Source: Algiphilus aromaticivorans DG1253 (GTDB taxonomy: Bacteria; Pseudomonadota; Gammaproteobacteria; Nevskiales; Nevskiaceae). Taken from it: DNA of 64,000 nt. Below the pieces are notes generated by a model. That model searched no databases. It was not told where the DNA came from and saw only the letters and a program-made list of their open reading frames with translations. The stretch lies in contig NZ_JPOG01000001.1 in NCBI RefSeq assembly GCF_000733765.1, positions 682,001-746,000 on the forward strand, written 5' to 3'. Both the position numbers and the translations under genes were made by a program. Positions 17,233 to 25,153 of this stretch are shown in pieces (the first letter of the stretch is position 1; the number at the start of each line of letters is the position of its first letter).

Positions 17233-19065
17233 TCAGCCGTTGGTATGTGCTGGTCTCAGGTGATGCTCCTTCGGCGTGGTTTGCAGACTCTGCCCGCGCC
17301 GGAGAGTGAAATCGCGGCTGGCGACGGTGTCGACGAAGTACCAGTCCGACCGGGCTGCGTCCGGTTCCAGCGTCACCAGGGTGAAGCCGCGCCGGGAGGT
17401 GTCTCCCCAGATCAGCTCGGGGCTGGCGGCGAGGTAGCGTTCGGCGACGGCCTCGGGGTTGCCCGGCACCCAGTACTCGATGCCGGGAGAGCTGACGCTG
17501 GGGCAGGCGAACTCGACGCCCACCGGTGTACCGGCATCATCATGCAGCTCCAGCGCCCAGGCATTGTGTGTATCGCCCGCCAGCACCACGGCGTCGGCTT
17601 TGGCCGCACGAATGCGGCGATAGAGGCGTTCCCGCGCGGGCGGATAGCCGTCCCAGGCATCCAGGCCGAAGGGCAGGCCGTTGTGGGCGCGCCAGGCTAC
17701 GTCCTCGTGGAACGCTCGCCGCTCGGCAGGGAGCTGTGTCCAGTCGATGACATCCATCAGATCGGCGGCAGGGGCGCGGCCCATGACGACCTGCTGGCCG
17801 AGGATCTGCCAGGTCTGGTCCGAGGCGACCGATGCTTCCAGTTGGGCGGCGACCCAGGCTTCCTGCGCCTCTCCCAGCATGGAACGGTCGGGGTCCTGAA
17901 GGCGCTCCGCCTTGAAGCGTTCGGCGTCGGGCAGAAAGCGCAGCCCCTCCGGTAGCGCGTCGGGGTCCAGGGTCTTGATGTAGTCGAGGTCCGTGATCGG
18001 TGTCGGCGGTTCGCTGCGGGTGTCGAAGGGCACTTCAATGTGCTTGACCGATGGGCCCGGAGTGACCTTCTCACTCGTCATGGGCACCGGATGGTCGGGG
18101 TCGCTGACATCGAAGGGCCAGCGCCGATTCGGCACGTCGCGGGAATAGGACAGCTGCCGGTCGCGGCCGATGCGGCGCGTGTCCAGCATGATCAGGCGGG
18201 CGAGCTTGCCGATGTCGAAGGCGCGGTAGATCTGCTGCGGGTCGTCCGTGTTCTCGCGGATCGGCAACCATTCGAGATAGGCCCGCCGGGCGGCCTCGGC
18301 GCGTTCCCGGTACGGCCCTTCCGTGGCCGCGTCGTGATTCTGCGCGCCGGTCTTCCAGGCGTCGTTGGCGGTTTCGTGATCGTCCCAGACGGCGATCATC
18401 GGCTTGGCGGCGTGCAGGGCCTGCAGATCGGGGTCGAGGCGATAGTGGGCATAGCGTTCGCGATAGTCGGCAAGGGACACGGTCGCCCGGTCCGGCATCA
18501 CGTGCCGGCCGATATCGCCGGCGTAGCCGTCCATGCCGTACTCGTAGATGTAGTCGCCGAGATGCAGCACGACGTCGACGTCGTCTCGCGCCGCGACGGC
18601 GCCGTAGACGTTGAAGTAGCCGGCCGCGTAATGCGCGCAGGACATGACCGCCAGCCGGTAGCGGGACACGTCGCCGACCGGCAGCGTGCAGGTGCGCCCG
18701 GTGGGCGATGTCTGCCCCTCGGCGACAAAGCGGTAGTGGTAGCGCTCACCCGGCGCCAGGCCGTGTGCATCAATCTTGACTGTGAAATCCGTCGCGGCCG
18801 TGGCCCAGGCCGTGCCCTGCACGACGGTGTCGCGGAAGCCCGCGTCACGCGCGATGGTCCAGTTCAGGGCGATGGCTTCGCCGTCCTCCGGCAGCGCGCG
18901 TGTCCAGAGCATGACGCGATCCTGCAGCGGGTCGCCGCTGGCGACGCCGTGGGTGAAGCGCAGCGGCCGCTGCCCTCCGTGTGCGAGCCCACCCAGCGCA
19001 GCCAGCGCACCCACTGCCGTCAGGCCTTTCAAGGCCCCGCGCCGCGTTAGCGGAAATACCGGCAT
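17233..19065 (-). CDS. phoD: PhoD-family alkaline phosphatase/phosphodiesterase, Tat-exported
   Basis: A 610-residue exported metallophosphatase. The N-terminus (TRRGALKGL, then a hydrophobic stretch) is a twin-arginine signal, as usual for PhoD. The N-terminal domain has FTHGVASGDPLQDRVMLWTR. The metal-binding core shows VMSCAHYAAGYFNVY, DVVLHLGDYIYEYG, WDDHETAND and VVLAGDTHNAW. The family acts on phosphodiesters and phosphomonoesters, often under phosphate limitation; no Pho box was identified here. It is transcribed toward the UDP-sugar dehydrogenase gene and looks monocistronic. Confidence 0.93.
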   Translation of the reverse strand: MPVFPLTRRGALKGLTAVGALAALGGLAHGGQRPLRFTHGVASGDPLQDRVMLWTRALPEDGEAIALNWTIARDAGFRDTVVQGTAWATAATDFTVKIDAHGLAPGERYHYRFVAEGQTSPTGRTCTLPVGDVSRYRLAVMSCAHYAAGYFNVYGAVAARDDVDVVLHLGDYIYEYGMDGYAGDIGRHVMPDRATVSLADYRERYAHYRLDPDLQALHAAKPMIAVWDDHETANDAWKTGAQNHDAATEGPYRERAEAARRAYLEWLPIRENTDDPQQIYRAFDIGKLARLIMLDTRRIGRDRQLSYSRDVPNRRWPFDVSDPDHPVPMTSEKVTPGPSVKHIEVPFDTRSEPPTPITDLDYIKTLDPDALPEGLRFLPDAERFKAERLQDPDRSMLGEAQEAWVAAQLEASVASDQTWQILGQQVVMGRAPAADLMDVIDWTQLPAERRAFHEDVAWRAHNGLPFGLDAWDGYPPARERLYRRIRAAKADAVVLAGDTHNAWALELHDDAGTPVGVEFACPSVSSPGIEYWVPGNPEAVAERYLAASPELIWGDTSRRGFTLVTLEPDAARSDWYFVDTVASRDFTLRRGQSLQTTPKEHHLRPAHTNG

Positions 19066-19301
19066 CCCTTCGTCCCTTTTGTCCAGCCCGGCGGCCGATG
19101 GGCTCAGTGTGTCGTGCCTCTCGCCACGGCTTTATGCGGTATGCGACCTACGGCTTGACCAGCGGCGCCCGCTTGTGCGGATTGATGGGAGTCCCCTTGC
19201 CGGGGCGCGGGGCTATTGCAGGCATCTTGTGCTTGGGGCGACTCGCCGCGCCTGTGCCAGAAGGCGATCGGCCATTACCCGCTTATCCCGGCCTGCTCGA
19301 G

Positions 19302-19883
19302 TCACGGTTGATCGCGCTGGCGCAGCCAGCTGCGCTCGGCTTCGGCGACGAGCCGGTCCAGCGTTCTGGCGAAGGCCGGTTCGCGCGAGAGCAGGGGGCC
19401 GCCGAAGTGGAGGCAGCCGTCGAGGAAGCGCTTCCAGCGCAGGTCGAGCTTCGATTGCAGCAGATCCTCGCCGCGGCGCAGCTCGCAGTAGACGACCTGC
19501 AGCTCGCCGATGTCGACTTCCGGGGTGTCGAGGCGCAGACGCAGGCCGCCGCGGCTGATGTCCACCGGTCGGCACAGCATGACCTCGCCCGGAAGGTGCA
19601 CGATGGCCACCGCGCGCTCTGTGGCGGGCGGGATCGGGAAGCGGGGCAGCTGTCGTCGCTCGTGAAGATGGCCATGCTGCGGCATGTGGCAGACGAGCTG
19701 TCCGCCGGCTTCATTCAGCTCGCTTGCGAGCAGCGTCGTCTCCAGCTCGAAGGTGGCGCCGGCCAGGCGGCCATGCAGGCGGATGGCGGTGCCCGGTTGC
19801 AGTTTGCGAAGCGTTGGGCTCGGCCGCAGGACGGGGAGCAGTGTCAGCTCGGTGGGAGCTATGGTCTCGTCGGCGAACATCAC
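19302..19883 (-). CDS. PilZ-domain protein, YcgR-like
   Basis: A 193-residue cytoplasmic protein. An N-terminal beta domain (LQPGTAIRLHGRL) resembles the YcgR N-domain. The C-terminal PilZ domain has the c-di-GMP-binding RxxxR in ERRQLPRF (residues 76-81) and the second motif DISRGG (108-113). It is expected to bind cyclic di-GMP and adjust motility, pili or exopolysaccharide. No flagellar gene lies nearby; the pilin locus is 11 kb away. The gap from 19066 to 19301 on its downstream side holds nothing I can support. Confidence 0.85.
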   Translation of the reverse strand: MMFADETIAPTELTLLPVLRPSPTLRKLQPGTAIRLHGRLAGATFELETTLLASELNEAGGQLVCHMPQHGHLHERRQLPRFPIPPATERAVAIVHLPGEVMLCRPVDISRGGLRLRLDTPEVDIGELQVVYCELRRGEDLLQSKLDLRWKRFLDGCLHFGGPLLSREPAFARTLDRLVAEAERSWLRQRDQP

Positions 19884-20118
19884 CGGCTCGTCGAGGTCCA
19901 GGTCGGGCAGTCGCAGGCTCAGCCGCTCGCCCCCGCGGGCGAGTTGCCGTATGAGCTGGCGCGCGCTGGTCGGCGTGAGGGTGGTGGCGATGAGGCTGGA
20001 CCGGGTCGGGTTGCGGCTGCATTGTCGGGTAGATCGTCGGGGTTGTGCGAGTCCCGCGGCGTTCTCGCGTCAGAAGCCAGCTGCGACAGCGCCGGCGTTT
20101 GCTGAGTCCCAACGAGAA

Positions 20119-20140
20119 GCGGCGCCCCGAGGGGCGCCGC
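20119..20140 (-). terminator. Probable terminator of the DDGT-repeat lipoprotein gene
   Basis: A perfect 10-bp stem (GCGGCGCCCC / GGGGCGCCGC) with a 2-base centre lies 28 bp after the stop codon. The minus strand continues TTCTCGTT, a weak T-tract. Confidence 0.65.
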
Positions 20141-20168
20141 GATGTGTTGCCAATACAGCCGGCTTGAC

Positions 20169-22031
20169 TCAGGGCGCGAAAGCGCCGAGGCCGTCCAGCA
20201 GGTCGGTGAGCGCTGTGTCGAGTTCGGCGACTTCCAGGTCGCCGGTCTGGGTGGAGAACTGGCCCAGAACGCCGGTGACCAGGCTGGCCAGCGGGTTATC
20301 GCCGAGCGCGGCAAGCAGGCCGTTGACGAGGTCGCTGAGCGCACCGATGATCGAGCCGAGCAGGTCACCGTCGGTGCCGGTGTCGATCTCGCTGAAGAGC
20401 GCGGCAAGCGCTTCTTCCAGATCGGCCGGGCTAAAGGCGGGGGCGTTACCGCCGCCCAGGGCCTCGCTCAGTTCACCGAGCAGGTCGGCGCCGCTGTTGC
20501 CTTCGAGCGCGGCGAGGACATTGCCGAGGGCTGCCGCATCCGTGGGGAAGCCGCTGGCGTCGCCCGGCAGCATGCCGGCGGGCGCGATGGCCTGCACCTG
20601 AGCGCCGAGGTCCTGCAGCGTCGTGAGCAGGTCCCCGAAGCCTTCGGGGCCGTTGCCTTCAAGAAGGCCGGTCAGAAGCGCGGTGGGCGCGGCGGGGTCG
20701 CTGAAATCGAAGTCTCCGCCAGTCGAAGCCAGCAGCAGTCCCAGGACTTCGCCCAGCACCGGCACTTCGGCCAGCAGGCTTTGCAGCGACTCGAAGCCGC
20801 TCATGCCGCCACCGAGGAAGGTCTCCAGCGGGTTCGCGCCGTCGGGGAAGCCGTCGATGCCGCCGGCGAGGAAGTCCGAGAAGGTGTCGGTATCGATGCT
20901 GCCGAGTCCTTCGGAGATGGCGTCGAAGAGCGTCGGCAGGATCAGCGCCAGGCCGTTGGCCAGCTGTGTTTGCGCTTCACTCAGGCCTACACCGAGCGTG
21001 CCGCTGGGATCGAATGCGGCTGCCTGGCTGGTCAGATCCGTAAGCATCACGGAGATGACGTCGGCGGTCTGCTGGCCTTCGAGTTGGCCCGCGGCGTCGA
21101 GCAACTGCGAGACGTTGGCCAGCAGGTCGGCCGGCGCGTTGAGCAGCGCAAAGAAGCCTTCCGTAGGGAGCGGGCCCGTGCCGTCTTCGACGCTGGCGGG
21201 AAGCAGTTCCGGGAAGCCTTCCAGCACGCCGGCCATGCCGGACATGGTGTCGGCGATGTCGGACAGGCGGGTTGTCAGGTCCTCGAGGCCGGTCAAGCCG
21301 ATGCTGTCCGGGCCGTCAAAGACCAGGGACAGCTCGGCGAGTTGCTGCACGAGCTGGGCGGAGGACACTGGCAGCGCTTCGGCGAGCGGGCTATTGGTAT
21401 AGGCCTCGGCAAGCGACTTGGCGCCGCACTGTACGGCAAGCGAGCCGCCGTCCAGGGCATCACCGCCGGCAGCGGGATCCCGCTCGGTGAAGAGCGTGGA
21501 GCCACTGGCCGCGAGGGCGTCGACGAGGTCGAGGAAGCGGGCCGTGGCCGTCACCAGGCTGGCGGCGGATGCGCCGAGTTCGGGAACGTTCGCGAACTGC
21601 GCGGCGAGCTGGTCGCGCATCTGGGTCTGCGCCACATCGAGCGGGCCGGCAATCGGGCCGCCTGCGGCGGTGTCGCACTGCAGGTTGGCGAAAGTGGCCG
21701 GCAGGCTGTCGCCGGCGGTGTCGTCGCCTGAGCCGTCGTCGGTCCCGTCGTCAGTGCCATCATCGGTGCCGTCGTCAGTCCCGTCGTCGGTGCCATCATC
21801 GGTACCGTCATCAGTGCCATCGTCGGTGCCGTCATCGGTGCCGTCGTCAGTACCATCGTCGGTGCCGTCGTCAGCGCCGTCATCGTTGTTGCCGCCGGAT
21901 GTGTCGCCGTCGTTCTGGCCGTTTTCACCTGACGGGTCGTTTGGCGCGGGCGCCGTGGAGTTGCCGTCGCCACAGGCGGCGAGCGTGAAAATCGAGAGGA
22001 AGAGAATCAGGGGGCGTATGAAATTCAGCAT
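20169..22031 (-). CDS. Large lipoprotein with Asp-Asp-Gly-Thr repeat
   Basis: A 620-residue lipoprotein from the ATG at 22031, giving a signal with lipobox LAAC. It is followed by an Asn/Gly/Asp-rich linker containing thirteen DDG[TSA] tetrapeptides. The remaining 500 residues are mostly Leu/Gly/Ala-rich amphipathic helices such as FLDLVDALAA, LLANVSQLLDAAGQL and LNAPADLLANV, with only two or three Cys. No enzyme motif is visible and I do not recognise the family. The DDGT tract could bind calcium or act as a flexible acidic spacer. Probable outer-membrane or surface lipoprotein; monocistronic, with its own terminator. Confidence 0.7.
   Translation of the reverse strand: MLNFIRPLILFLSIFTLAACGDGNSTAPAPNDPSGENGQNDGDTSGGNNDDGADDGTDDGTDDGTDDGTDDGTDDGTDDGTDDGTDDGTDDGTDDGTDDGSGDDTAGDSLPATFANLQCDTAAGGPIAGPLDVAQTQMRDQLAAQFANVPELGASAASLVTATARFLDLVDALAASGSTLFTERDPAAGGDALDGGSLAVQCGAKSLAEAYTNSPLAEALPVSSAQLVQQLAELSLVFDGPDSIGLTGLEDLTTRLSDIADTMSGMAGVLEGFPELLPASVEDGTGPLPTEGFFALLNAPADLLANVSQLLDAAGQLEGQQTADVISVMLTDLTSQAAAFDPSGTLGVGLSEAQTQLANGLALILPTLFDAISEGLGSIDTDTFSDFLAGGIDGFPDGANPLETFLGGGMSGFESLQSLLAEVPVLGEVLGLLLASTGGDFDFSDPAAPTALLTGLLEGNGPEGFGDLLTTLQDLGAQVQAIAPAGMLPGDASGFPTDAAALGNVLAALEGNSGADLLGELSEALGGGNAPAFSPADLEEALAALFSEIDTGTDGDLLGSIIGALSDLVNGLLAALGDNPLASLVTGVLGQFSTQTGDLEVAELDTALTDLLDGLGAFAP
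21729..21884 (-). repeat. Thirteen tandem 12-bp units coding DDG[T/S/A]
   Basis: Read on the coding strand, the order is one DDGA unit, eleven DDGT units and one DDGS unit. The third codon positions vary widely (GTC/ATC for Asp, ACC/ACT for Thr on the coding strand) while the peptide is constant, so the protein repeat is under selection or old. Confidence 0.95.
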
Positions 22032-22255
22032 GGGAGTCTCGCGGAGCGGGTGCGGTAGCAAACGCTAATGACGGTTCAGGTGATTGAGTCGTCATGCCCG
22101 ACCGGCGGTACTCAGTAGCTGGGGAGCGGTGCGTTACGGCTTGCGCTCGGCGCGTGTAAGGGCGCGGCGATGTTCATTTTCGGTTCGGTCGCCACTGTTA
22201 GCCTGTTTACGGTGCCTTTGCGGCACGGGTATCACTACTAAGATCGGGAGAAAGC

Positions 22256-22804
22256 ATGAGCAAGAAGTACATTGTCACCGCCCTGATGGCGGGCCTGCCA
22301 CTGACTGCGGCGGCCCAGGGGCTGTCCTACAACTATGTCGACGTGCGCTACGGCGATGCCGACAATCTGGATGGCATCGTCGGCGAGATCTCCGGCCAGA
22401 TCTCGGATGAGTTTTTCCTGCGTGGCGGCGTTTCCCTGCTCAGCGATTCCGGTGTTGATGCCGACATCTTCACCGGTGAACTCGGCATGCGCCACGCCAT
22501 TGACCGGGATGTGGACCTTCTGGGAACGATTGGCGTGCAGCATGTTGAGGTCGAGGCGGGCAATACCTCCCGCGACGATACCGGGCTGCTTGCAACGGGT
22601 GGCGTGCGTACGATGCTGACGCCGGAAGTCGAACTCGAGGGCACGCTCATCTACGAGGACAACGACCTGATCGAGGACGGCCTGGATGCGCGCTTCGGTG
22701 GTCTGTACCACTTCACGCCGCGCTTGGCGCTGGGTGCGAACTACCGCATCGACAACGAGCTGCTGACGCTCGGCGCTCGCTACGACTTCGCCGTGATGCG
22801 CTGA
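22256..22804 (+). CDS. Small outer-membrane beta-barrel protein
   Basis: A 182-residue protein with a signal peptide (MSKKYIVTALMAGLPLTAAAQ). The mature part alternates hydrophobic and polar residues in regular strands (LSYNYVDVRYGDAD, EFFLRGGVSLL, ALGANYRIDNELLTLGARYDF) and has an aromatic near the C-terminus, typical of an eight-stranded barrel of the OmpW/OprF-porin type. A GGGAGAAA ribosome binding site precedes the ATG. No specific family recognised. Monocistronic: divergent from the lipoprotein gene and followed by a terminator. Confidence 0.8.
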   Translation: MSKKYIVTALMAGLPLTAAAQGLSYNYVDVRYGDADNLDGIVGEISGQISDEFFLRGGVSLLSDSGVDADIFTGELGMRHAIDRDVDLLGTIGVQHVEVEAGNTSRDDTGLLATGGVRTMLTPEVELEGTLIYEDNDLIEDGLDARFGGLYHFTPRLALGANYRIDNELLTLGARYDFAVMR

Positions 22805-22830
22805 TCCCGTCTGCGGATCTGTGAGACGAA

Positions 22831-22860
22831 GAACCCGCCCTCGTGGCGGGTTCTTTCGTT
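22831..22860 (+). terminator. Rho-independent terminator of the beta-barrel gene
   Basis: Perfect 9-bp stem GAACCCGCC / GGCGGGTTC with loop CTCGT, followed by TTTCGTTT, 26 bp after the stop codon. Confidence 0.9.
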
Positions 22861-22990
22861 TGGGTGACTGCTCGCGAATGTCGACATTTCCCTGCACGCA
22901 GTCTCCCGTTCGCCTGCGTTGGCGTCTCGCCATGGCGAGCGGGCGTTGCTATTGTCGCGCCAACCACAGGGAAGAAATAACGGGAAGCGC

Positions 22991-23812
22991 ATGATCAGCG
23001 AAGCGACGCAGGCGGTCATTACGCATTACGAGCGGCGGCACGAGTTCCGCGGCGATGTCTTCGGTGCGCAGCCCTATGCCAACTACGGCTACTGGGCGCG
23101 GCCGGACCTGACGCTGGAGCAGGCCTCGGAAGCCTTGACCGATCTGGTCGCAGCCTCGGCCGGACTGGGGCAGGGCGACAAGGTGCTGGACGTCGGCTGC
23201 GGCTATGGTGCGGGCGCGGTGAAGTTCGTGAAGCGCTATGACGTGGATGCGGTAACCGGTATCGATGTCACGCCCGTGCGCATCGCCAGCGGCCAGGACT
23301 ACATCGCCGAGCACAGCGTGGCCGACCGCATCACGCTGCAGGAAGGCGACGCCACCGCGATGAGCTTTGGTGATGAAAGTTTCCACAAAGTCGTTTCCGT
23401 GGAATGTGCCTTTCACTTCGACACCCGCGAAGCATTCCTGAAGGAGGCTGCGCGCGTGCTCGTGCCGGGTGGGACCTTGGCGTTGACCGATATCATTCCG
23501 CGCCGTGGCGTGGATCCGTCGGCTTATCTCACCGGCGAGACCACCAATCAGAGCCAGGTCTGTTTGGATATGCCGGCCAACGCCTACGACGCGGATGTCT
23601 ATGCCGACCTTCTCCGTTCCACGGGTTTCGAGGCCGTGCGCATCGAGTCGCTTCTGGAATGGACGCGCATCCCCTTCGCCGATGCACTGGCGCGCGTGGC
23701 TGCGGCCAGCGAGGGAGAGCGTGCCGAGCAGATATCGCGCATGGCAACGCGCATCCGTCAGCTGATCGAGTTGGGCGAGGACTATGTGTTGGTGACGGCG
23801 CGGCGGAGCTGA
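22991..23812 (+). CDS. SAM-dependent class I methyltransferase
   Basis: A 273-residue protein from the ATG at 22991, which has a GGGAAG site upstream; the frame is open 72 bp further but lacks one. Motif I is VLDVGCGYGAGA at about residue 68, motif II TGIDVTP, and ECAFHFDTREAFLKEAARVLVPGG (central strand and post-motif helix, about residues 137-160) is typical of small-molecule C- or N-methyltransferases such as sterol, tocopherol or glycine/sarcosine-like enzymes. The N-terminal HYERRHEF resembles that group. Substrate unknown. Its downstream side carries a large imperfect hairpin. Confidence 0.85.
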   Translation: MISEATQAVITHYERRHEFRGDVFGAQPYANYGYWARPDLTLEQASEALTDLVAASAGLGQGDKVLDVGCGYGAGAVKFVKRYDVDAVTGIDVTPVRIASGQDYIAEHSVADRITLQEGDATAMSFGDESFHKVVSVECAFHFDTREAFLKEAARVLVPGGTLALTDIIPRRGVDPSAYLTGETTNQSQVCLDMPANAYDADVYADLLRSTGFEAVRIESLLEWTRIPFADALARVAAASEGERAEQISRMATRIRQLIELGEDYVLVTARRS

Positions 23813-23823
23813 ACCGCAGCTCT

Positions 23824-23875
23824 GTCGGGCTGAAGCCTTGCCCACGGATGGCCGTGGCATTGCCTTCAGCCTGAC
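23824..23875. repeat. REP-like imperfect inverted repeat
   Basis: Arms of about 24 bp (GTCGGGCTGAAGCC... and its near complement ending CTTCAGCCTGAC) form a long imperfect hairpin just after the methyltransferase gene. The arm sequence belongs to the same GTCGGGCT-AGCCCGAC family as the elements at 54451 and 63157. The rest of the gap up to the next gene at 24077 holds nothing else clear. Confidence 0.7.
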
Positions 23876-24076
23876 GGGCCAGGCTTTCCGTCCCCTGGTT
23901 CCGTACCGAGCCCGCCAGCACCGGATGCACGGTAGGTCGCTGCGGATATCTTCGGCTTGGCCCTCAATGCGGCCTACCTACGTTGGAAAGCGCACGAGCG
24001 CGGCGCCTGCGGCGCTGCTATCGTGCGCTGGAGTGCATCAGACGAGCGCGTTCCCCGAAGAATTAGGAGACTTTTC

Positions 24077-25096
24077 ATGTCGAATACCGACAAGCCTTCC
24101 CGCAATCGCCAGTTCCTGCTGGCCCATCGTCCGGTCGGCGAGCCTGGCCCGGATACCTGGGAGTTGGCCGAAGCGTCCCTGCACGAGCCTGCGGACGGTC
24201 AGGTGCTGATCCGCCACGACTACATCTCGGTAGATCCGGCCATGCGCGGCTGGATGAACGCCGGCAAGTCCTATGTGCCGCCGGTGGAGATCGGCGCCGT
24301 CATGCGCGCCTACGCGGGCGGCGAGGTGGTCGCCTCCAAGCACCCCGATTTTTCCGAAGGCGATGCCGTGACCGGCGTGCTGGGTGTGCAGGAATATTCG
24401 ATCAGCGACGGCAAGGGTCTGCGCAAGGTCGATCTCTCGCTGGCAGAGATGCCGATCTACCTCAGCGTGCTGGGCATGACCGGCATGACTGCCTACTTCG
24501 GTCTCTTCGATGTCGGCGAGTATCGCGAGGGCGATGTGGTGGTCGTGTCCGGCGCCGCCGGCGCTGTTGGCATGATCGTCGGCCAGATCGCCAAGCTCAA
24601 GGGTAGCCAGGTCGTCGGCATTGCCGGAGGTCCGGAGAAATGTCGCTACGTGACCGAGGAGCTGGGCTTCGACGCCTGCATCGACTACAAGGCGGAGGAT
24701 GTCGCGCAGCGCCTCGGTGTGCTCTGCCCGAAGGGTGTTGATCTGTATTTCGACAATGTCGGCGGTGACATCCTGGAAGCCGTGTTGTCGCGCATTGCGC
24801 TGCACGCGCGCGTCGTCATTTGCGGCGCCATCTCGCAGTACAACGCGACCAAGCCGCGCGGCCCGGCCAACTACCTGCAGCTGCTGGTGCAGCGCGCCAC
24901 CATGCGCGGCATGGTGGTCTTCGACCATGCCGCGCGCTATCACGAGGCTGCGCAGGCCATGTCGGGCTGGCTGGGCGAGGGCAAGCTGAAGCACCGCGAG
25001 GATATCGTCGAGGGACTGGAGCAGTTCCCTGATGCACTGATGCGCCTTTTCCGCGGCGAGAACACCGGCAAGCTGCTGCTGCGCGTCGACCACTGA
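24077..25096 (+). CDS. NADP-dependent oxidoreductase, CurA/PTGR-like MDR family
   Basis: A 339-residue medium-chain reductase without catalytic zinc. The ATG at 24077 follows a TTAGGAGA site; the frame is open 120 bp further upstream. NRQFLLAHRPVGEP at the N-terminus, YISVDPAMRGWM, and the nucleotide-binding VVVSGAAGAVGMIVGQIAKLKG are characteristic of the leukotriene B4 dehydrogenase / curcumin reductase group, which reduces alpha,beta-unsaturated ketones with NADPH. ANYLQLLVQRATMRGMVV is a further family block. It precedes the MMPL transporter by 57 bp and may be cotranscribed with it. Confidence 0.92.
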   Translation: MSNTDKPSRNRQFLLAHRPVGEPGPDTWELAEASLHEPADGQVLIRHDYISVDPAMRGWMNAGKSYVPPVEIGAVMRAYAGGEVVASKHPDFSEGDAVTGVLGVQEYSISDGKGLRKVDLSLAEMPIYLSVLGMTGMTAYFGLFDVGEYREGDVVVVSGAAGAVGMIVGQIAKLKGSQVVGIAGGPEKCRYVTEELGFDACIDYKAEDVAQRLGVLCPKGVDLYFDNVGGDILEAVLSRIALHARVVICGAISQYNATKPRGPANYLQLLVQRATMRGMVVFDHAARYHEAAQAMSGWLGEGKLKHREDIVEGLEQFPDALMRLFRGENTGKLLLRVDH

Positions 25097-25153
25097 TCGT
25101 CCGGCCTGCGGGCCGGGCGGCACTACAAGAAAACGGGATAACAGGATTACTGG

